From Mycobacteriaceae bacterium (GTDB lineage Bacteria > Actinomycetota > Actinomycetes > Mycobacteriales > Mycobacteriaceae): a stretch of DNA of 9,442 nt. The translations under genes and the position numbers were made by a program. Below, piece after piece: positions 5,949 through 9,442 of the stretch. Each line of letters starts with the position of its first letter. Within the stretch, counting starts at the first letter, position 1. The stretch covers positions 1-9,442 of the forward strand of contig JABFVX010000506.1 in the NCBI GenBank assembly GCA_013362555.1, given 5' to 3'. The notes under the pieces are model-generated. The model ran no database searches and was not told the DNA's origin. It was given only the letters and a program-made list of their open reading frames with translations.

Positions 5949-6065
5949 TCAAAGCATCCCCAATCCCTTGACGACCTGCCCGAGAATCACGAGCGCTGTC
6001 TCGCGGCCGAACCCGAATACGTGGACGAGAATGTCCGATCCGACGTTGATCACATTGCCGACCAT
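5949..6065 (-). CDS. Small hydrophobic protein, 38 residues, unknown function
   Basis: A short frame that fits the context: ATG at 6063-6065 preceded by AAAGGAAGAG (6069-6078) at good spacing, stop TGA at 5949-5951, and the hairpin just beyond. The peptide begins MVGNVINVGSDILVHVFGFG and continues RETALVILGQVVKGLGML. It is rich in Val, Gly, Leu and Ile with only four charged residues (Asp11, Arg21, Glu22, Lys33), no Cys or Pro, and one Ser (Ser10). There is no separate signal peptide; the whole chain could be a membrane-associated or amphipathic helix. About 30 of 38 codons end in G or C, consistent with coding in this genome though lower than its neighbours. It lies 85 nt downstream of the mycolyltransferase-like gene on the same strand. 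I recognise no family. Overlapping plus-strand frames lack any ribosome-binding site. Confidence 0.55.
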   Translation of the reverse strand: MVGNVINVGSDILVHVFGFGRETALVILGQVVKGLGML

Positions 6066-6150
6066 GGCTCTTCCTTTCGTCGGGATGTCGATTGTCCAAC
6101 GGTCGTATCCACTTATCGGAAAGGTTCGCGGTTCTGTTTCGAATGTAGTG

Positions 6151-7155
6151 TCACACGCCGAGCGCGGCCGCGAACAACGGCCAGGACGCGTGCAGGTCGT
6201 CCTGCCAGTAGGGCCACGCGTGGGTGCCGTGGCGGCGTACCACGGCGGCTGGGATGCCGAGTTCGGCCAGGCGGGCCGTGAGTGACGACGTGCAGCTTCG
6301 CACGACCGATTCCATGGCTCCGCCCACCAGGAGGCGGTCGGCCAGCCGAACCGGATCGCCCGCTATCGACGGGTCGGTGAGAACGTCATGAATTCCGGGC
6401 GCCCCGTCGCCCGAGGAGACGTAGAGCGCCGTGCCGCGCAGTCGGGCGGCGTTGCGGACGGGATCGTGGGCGCCCCAGGCCCCGAAGGCTCCCCACATGT
6501 TGTCGGCGTTCGCGCCGAACAGTCCCAGTTGGGACCGCACGAGCGCGCTTGCGGCGACGTCGCTGGTGCGGGGGCAGGCGCTGAACGAGCCCACCGCGCG
6601 GTAGCGTCCAGGCGATTCGATGGCCAGGTTCAACGCCGCGGTGGCCGACATGGAGGTCCCGGCGACAGCTTGCGCGTCGGTCATGCCGAACCGGGTCGTC
6701 AGCAGCGGGGGCAGTTCGTGCCGCAGGAACGTGGACCATTTGTTGCGGCCCAGCACCGGGTCGTCGGCCCGCCAGTCGGTGTAGTAGGACGCGCGCCCGC
6801 CGATCGGCTGGATCACGTTGACCGGCTTGTCTGCGAAAAAGGCGGCGGCGTCGGTTCGGGCAGTCCACGGTCCGCCCGATTCGCCGCCGTCGACGGCGTT
6901 GAGCAGATACAGCGCGGGCGCGGGCCTGCCGGGATGCGACACCCAGACCGGGACCGTCTTGTTCATGGCCTGGGAGTACACGAGCACCTGAAACTGGCGG
7001 CCTCCGAGCGGGCGCACGTCGACGATCGCGGCCCCGGCCGCGGCCTTCGGAAATGGCAACAGTGCAGTTAACGCAATGGCGAGGGCGCCCAGGTATCGAA
7101 TAGTCCGGTGCATACGTGGAGTATCACCGAGCGAAGCCGGCATTTCGGTATTCAC
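6151..7155 (-). CDS. Secreted antigen 85-like mycolyltransferase / esterase
   Basis: A 334-residue alpha/beta-hydrolase of the antigen 85 family, whose members transfer mycolic acids onto trehalose, arabinogalactan or proteins outside the plasma membrane. Residues 15-42 form a signal peptide (MHRTIRYLGALAIALTALLP, then cleavage near AAAGA). Then come the early beta strands (VDVRPLGGRQFQVLVYS, PALYLLNAVDG), the oxyanion-side YYTDW block, and the nucleophile elbow AGTSMSATAALNLA with Ser168, matching the family GLSMA elbow. Glu282 in AMESVVRSC and His312 in GTHAWPYWQDDL complete the triad by motif comparison. The GTG at 7153-7155 overlaps the stop of the previous gene as GTGA, suggesting coupled translation. 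The ATG at 7111-7113 would give a cleaner signal peptide and is the alternative start. Its place directly behind NRPS genes is unusual. The substrate may be mycolate, another acyl chain or the peptide product; a plain esterase is possible. Confidence 0.87.
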   Translation of the reverse strand: MNTEMPASLGDTPRMHRTIRYLGALAIALTALLPFPKAAAGAAIVDVRPLGGRQFQVLVYSQAMNKTVPVWVSHPGRPAPALYLLNAVDGGESGGPWTARTDAAAFFADKPVNVIQPIGGRASYYTDWRADDPVLGRNKWSTFLRHELPPLLTTRFGMTDAQAVAGTSMSATAALNLAIESPGRYRAVGSFSACPRTSDVAASALVRSQLGLFGANADNMWGAFGAWGAHDPVRNAARLRGTALYVSSGDGAPGIHDVLTDPSIAGDPVRLADRLLVGGAMESVVRSCTSSLTARLAELGIPAAVVRRHGTHAWPYWQDDLHASWPLFAAALGV

Positions 7156-7850
7156 TTGGCGTGTTCGTCGGCGGCGTGCGCCCGCAGTCCCGTGATGTCG
7201 TCGACAGCGTCTCCGGTGACCAGCATGCTTTCAGCTATCGAGTGGCGCAGTCGGCGCGGCAGATCGGGGGCGAATCGGGTCAGGTACGCGTCCAGCCACT
7301 CGGTCCGCGCCGCCAGGAACGGGAAATCGGTGCTCATCATGGGCCGCAGCACCAGCATGGGCACCGGCGCCTGCAATGGCCGGAACTCGCGGTTCCACAG
7401 GCCGGGGACCGGGCAGCCCGGATAGAACTGACCGAGCATCAGGCCGTCGGCAACGACCTCGGACTTGCGGTCCCGGTGCACAGAATCGATGACGTCGTAG
7501 CTGGTGAGCCCGGGGAAAGCCGAAATCACCGTGAGGAGTCGGGAGTCCGTGGGCCGTTCGCGGCGCAGCTCGCGGTACAGCTCGCTCGCGTCGTCGACGA
7601 TCCGGTGCAGCCGCGACTCGGACAGTGCCGCACCGGACGGGGCGCACCCGGCCCAGAGCAGTTGTCGATTGGCGCTGTGTCGCACGAACGGGCAGACCGG
7701 TCCCGGCCTGCCCAGCTGCGGGTGCGGCAGGAACAGGTGGTCGGCGATCCACCGGGTCAGCACCGCGGCGGTTGGATCCTGTCGCCGCCACCGGTCCGGC
7801 TCGGCGTAGACATTGCACCACTGCACTCCCGAACGTTCCCCGGTCCTCAT
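7152..7850 (-). CDS. Uncharacterised protein of an NRPS-linked actinobacterial family (DUF6875-like)
   Basis: A 232-residue soluble protein of unknown function; no signal peptide or membrane segment is visible. Recognisable blocks are GRPGPVCPFVR (47-57), a central LTVISAFPGLTSYDVIDSVH (106-125), LMLGQFYPGC (137-146), WNREFRPLQAPVPMLVLRPM (152-171) and TDFPFL (174-179). From memory these resemble proteins filed as DUF6875, but I could not confirm that by search. The Cys residues in the CPF and PGC blocks and the two helices after residue 80 are the obvious points of interest; no catalytic motif that I know is present. The ATG at 7848-7850 overlaps the NRPS stop as ATGA. The frame stays open upstream to 8552, but that part is a shadow of the NRPS gene. 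Its own stop overlaps the next start as GTGA. Tight coupling on both sides implies a role tied to the NRPS product. Confidence 0.8.
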   Translation of the reverse strand: MRTGERSGVQWCNVYAEPDRWRRQDPTAAVLTRWIADHLFLPHPQLGRPGPVCPFVRHSANRQLLWAGCAPSGAALSESRLHRIVDDASELYRELRRERPTDSRLLTVISAFPGLTSYDVIDSVHRDRKSEVVADGLMLGQFYPGCPVPGLWNREFRPLQAPVPMLVLRPMMSTDFPFLAARTEWLDAYLTRFAPDLPRRLRHSIAESMLVTGDAVDDITGLRAHAADEHAK

Positions 7851-9442
7851 CGGCGGTCCGCACGGGTGAGATGGGTGTCGAGCAGTGGCCCGATGACCCG
7901 CACGACGTCGGCGTTGCAGAGCTGGGCATGGGTGGCCTCGACCGGGTGCTCGGCCAGGGCGCCCGCGACGAAGGGCCGCCACATTCGTGCGTCCAGTGAC
8001 GCGGTGACCCCGCGGGTGGCGGAAAAGTAGAGCAGGTCTCCGGGGAAGACGCCGGGACGGTAGCCGTGCGCCAACCGCACGCCGTCGGCGTAGCCGCGAT
8101 GCAGCCTGGTCAGTTGTTCGGCGGTCAGGCCGGTGCCGAAGGACGCGCCTGCTCGCGCGAGTTCGGCGGCTGCCTCGTCCGCGGAGACGTCGGGCAGTGC
8201 GTCGGCGTCGTCGGGCTCGTCGCCGAGCAGGTGGGTGAGCAGGTCCCGCATGCGCGGCGGCGGCGGGGCCGCAACGCCGTCGGGGACGACGACGCTGTCG
8301 AGCATCGCCAATGTGGCGACGGCGCCGCGCGCCCGCAGCCGGATGGCGACCGCGTGCGCGATCTGTCCGCCCAGCGACCAGCCGAGCAGGTGGCAGGGGC
8401 CGGTCGGCTGGATTCGCAGGATCTCGTCGGCGTAGCTGTCGGCGAGGTCGTCGATGTGCGCGCCTGCGCTCGGGCTGCCTGTCAGGGTGGGGGCTTGCAG
8501 GCCGTAGACGGGGCGGTCGACGAGCTCGCGTGCCAGCCCCGAATAGCACCACGCCAGCGGGACCGCGGAATGGACGCAGAACAGCGGGGGGCGTGATCCG
8601 CCGCGGCGCAGGGCAAGCACCACCCCGAGCGCGTCGTCGCCGTCGGACTCGGCCCCCTCGAGGCGAGCGGCGAGCTCCCGCGGGGTAGGTGCGGTGTAGA
8701 GCCAGCGGACCGTGACCGGCAGTCCCGTCGCGGCGGCCAGATCCGCCGAGACGGACACACCGAGTAGGGAATTGCCGCCGAGCTCGAAGAAATCGTCGTC
8801 GCGGCCGACGCGCCCGGCGCCGGTGGCGGCCGCGAAGTGTGCGGCGACGAGGCGTTCGATCTCGGTCTCGGGGGCCCGGAACGGCCGGCGTGGGGCGCCG
8901 GGGGCGGGCAGTGCGGTGCGGTCGAGTTTGCCGCGCGCCGTGAGCGGCAGTCGGTCCATGTCGACCAGTTGCGCGGGCACGAGGGCGGCGGGCAGCAGTT
9001 CGCGCAGCCGCCGGGTGATGTCGGCATGGTCGAGGCGGACTCCGGGCGTCGCGACCACGTAGCCGGTCAGTCGCGCGCCGCGGGGATCGTCCCGGACGGT
9101 GACCGCCGCGCTGCGGATATCGGGCAGGCTGGTCAACGCGGTTTCCACTTCCCCGGGTTCGGCTCGCCTGCCGCGCAGGCTGAGCTGCTCGTCGCTGCGG
9201 CCGAGAAATTCGAGCGCGCCGTCGGCGGCGGCGCGCACCAGGTCCCCGGTGCGGTAGACGCGGCCGCCGCCGCCCCGCGGGTCCGCGACGAAACGATCGG
9301 CGGTGTCGCCGGGCCTGCCGCGGTAGCCGTCCGCCACGCGGGGGCCGCCGAGGTAGAGCTCACCTGCACCGCAGGGCGGCGCGGGGCGCAGTCGGTCGTC
9401 GTGGATCAGGGTCTGAACTCCGGGCAGCGGCGGCCCGATCGT
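7847..9442 (-). CDS. Nonribosomal peptide synthetase, C-terminal part: end of adenylation domain, carrier protein, thioesterase
   Basis: The frame is open to the window's right edge, so the gene start and upstream domains are outside. In order on the minus strand: end of the adenylation domain with A6 GELYLGGPRVADGY (about 9368-9327), A7 VYRTGDLVR, A8 GRSDEQLSLRGRRAEPGEVE, the LPAALVPAQL block and A10 ARGKLDR with the catalytic Lys; a peptidyl carrier protein with DDFFELGGNSLLG, whose Ser codon (8768-8770) takes phosphopantetheine; and a type I thioesterase with FCVHSAVPLAWCYSGL, nucleophile motif GWSLGG (Ser codon 8375-8377), an Asp in AMLDSVV and the His in EATHAQLCNA. This is a terminal module that activates the last monomer and then releases the peptide by hydrolysis or cyclisation. 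The specificity pocket (A3-A5) lies outside, so the amino acid cannot be predicted. The stop overlaps the next start as ATGA. Confidence 0.96.
   Translation of the reverse strand, partial: TIGPPLPGVQTLIHDDRLRPAPPCGAGELYLGGPRVADGYRGRPGDTADRFVADPRGGGGRVYRTGDLVRAAADGALEFLGRSDEQLSLRGRRAEPGEVETALTSLPDIRSAAVTVRDDPRGARLTGYVVATPGVRLDHADITRRLRELLPAALVPAQLVDMDRLPLTARGKLDRTALPAPGAPRRPFRAPETEIERLVAAHFAAATGAGRVGRDDDFFELGGNSLLGVSVSADLAAATGLPVTVRWLYTAPTPRELAARLEGAESDGDDALGVVLALRRGGSRPPLFCVHSAVPLAWCYSGLARELVDRPVYGLQAPTLTGSPSAGAHIDDLADSYADEILRIQPTGPCHLLGWSLGGQIAHAVAIRLRARGAVATLAMLDSVVVPDGVAAPPPPRMRDLLTHLLGDEPDDADALPDVSADEAAAELARAGASFGTGLTAEQLTRLHRGYADGVRLAHGYRPGVFPGDLLYFSATRGVTASLDARMWRPFVAGALAEHPVEATHAQLCNADVVRVIGPLLDTHLTRADRR

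Noticed and set aside
5907..6285. Plus-strand open frames starting at 5907 (in the hairpin) and 5929
   Set aside because: There is no ribosome-binding site, they overlap the end of the mycolyltransferase-like gene, and the second half is an Arg-rich shadow. The minus-strand 38-codon frame explains the region better.
7851..8552. Upstream extension of the minus-strand 7152-7850 gene, open to 8552
   Set aside because: It runs antiphase inside the NRPS thioesterase and carrier region, reads as Arg-rich low-complexity sequence, and the ATGA overlap at 7847-7850 gives a natural start.
1..9442. CRISPR arrays, tRNA or rRNA genes, insertion sequences
   Set aside because: I looked for regularly spaced direct repeats, cloverleaf-like segments and transposase motifs, and saw none.

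Overview
The window is GC-rich DNA from a mycolic-acid-containing actinobacterium, most likely Nocardia or a close relative. The strongest evidence is a secreted antigen 85-type mycolyltransferase-like protein, a family tied to the mycolate envelope. GTG starts, an actinobacterial-type cysD-cysN pair and a nonribosomal peptide synthetase (NRPS) fit the same group. The genus is an inference; no rRNA or other marker gene is present.

Layout. (1) Positions 1-1449, plus strand: the 3' part of an agmatine deiminase gene, then a TetR-family regulator 23 nt downstream. (2) Positions 1466-2143, minus strand, converging on tetR: a small exported Ala/Gly/Pro-rich protein, probably a lipoprotein. (3) Positions 2144-2396: a divergent intergenic region with a perfect 60-bp palindrome and, next to the following start codon, a second inverted repeat that fills the spacer of a candidate leaderless promoter. 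(4) Positions 2397-5880, plus strand: an IclR-family regulator, cysD and cysN, closely spaced and probably one operon for sulfate activation (sulfate + ATP to adenosine 5'-phosphosulfate, APS). The cysN product carries a C-terminal APS-kinase-like remnant with no P-loop and no C-terminal third. (5) Positions 5875-5925: a perfect 23-bp-arm hairpin overlapping the cysN stop codon and lying between two converging transcription units. (6) Positions 9442-5949, minus strand: a biosynthetic operon read right to left. It holds the end of an NRPS (end of adenylation domain, carrier protein, thioesterase), an uncharacterised 232-residue protein (ATGA overlap), the antigen 85-like protein (GTGA overlap), and a 38-codon reading frame with a good ribosome-binding site.

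How the genes may work together. CysD and CysN form ATP sulfurylase, but no sulfate permease, APS/PAPS reductase, sulfite reductase or intact APS kinase is present here, so the operon's output from this locus would be APS only. In the minus-strand operon the NRPS thioesterase would release a peptide inside the cell. The mycolyltransferase-like enzyme is predicted to be exported, so it could acylate or process the product, or another substrate, in the envelope. The most noteworthy points are this NRPS/unknown/mycolyltransferase/microprotein arrangement, the degenerate kinase domain on CysN, and the two long perfect palindromes that bracket iclR-cysD-cysN.
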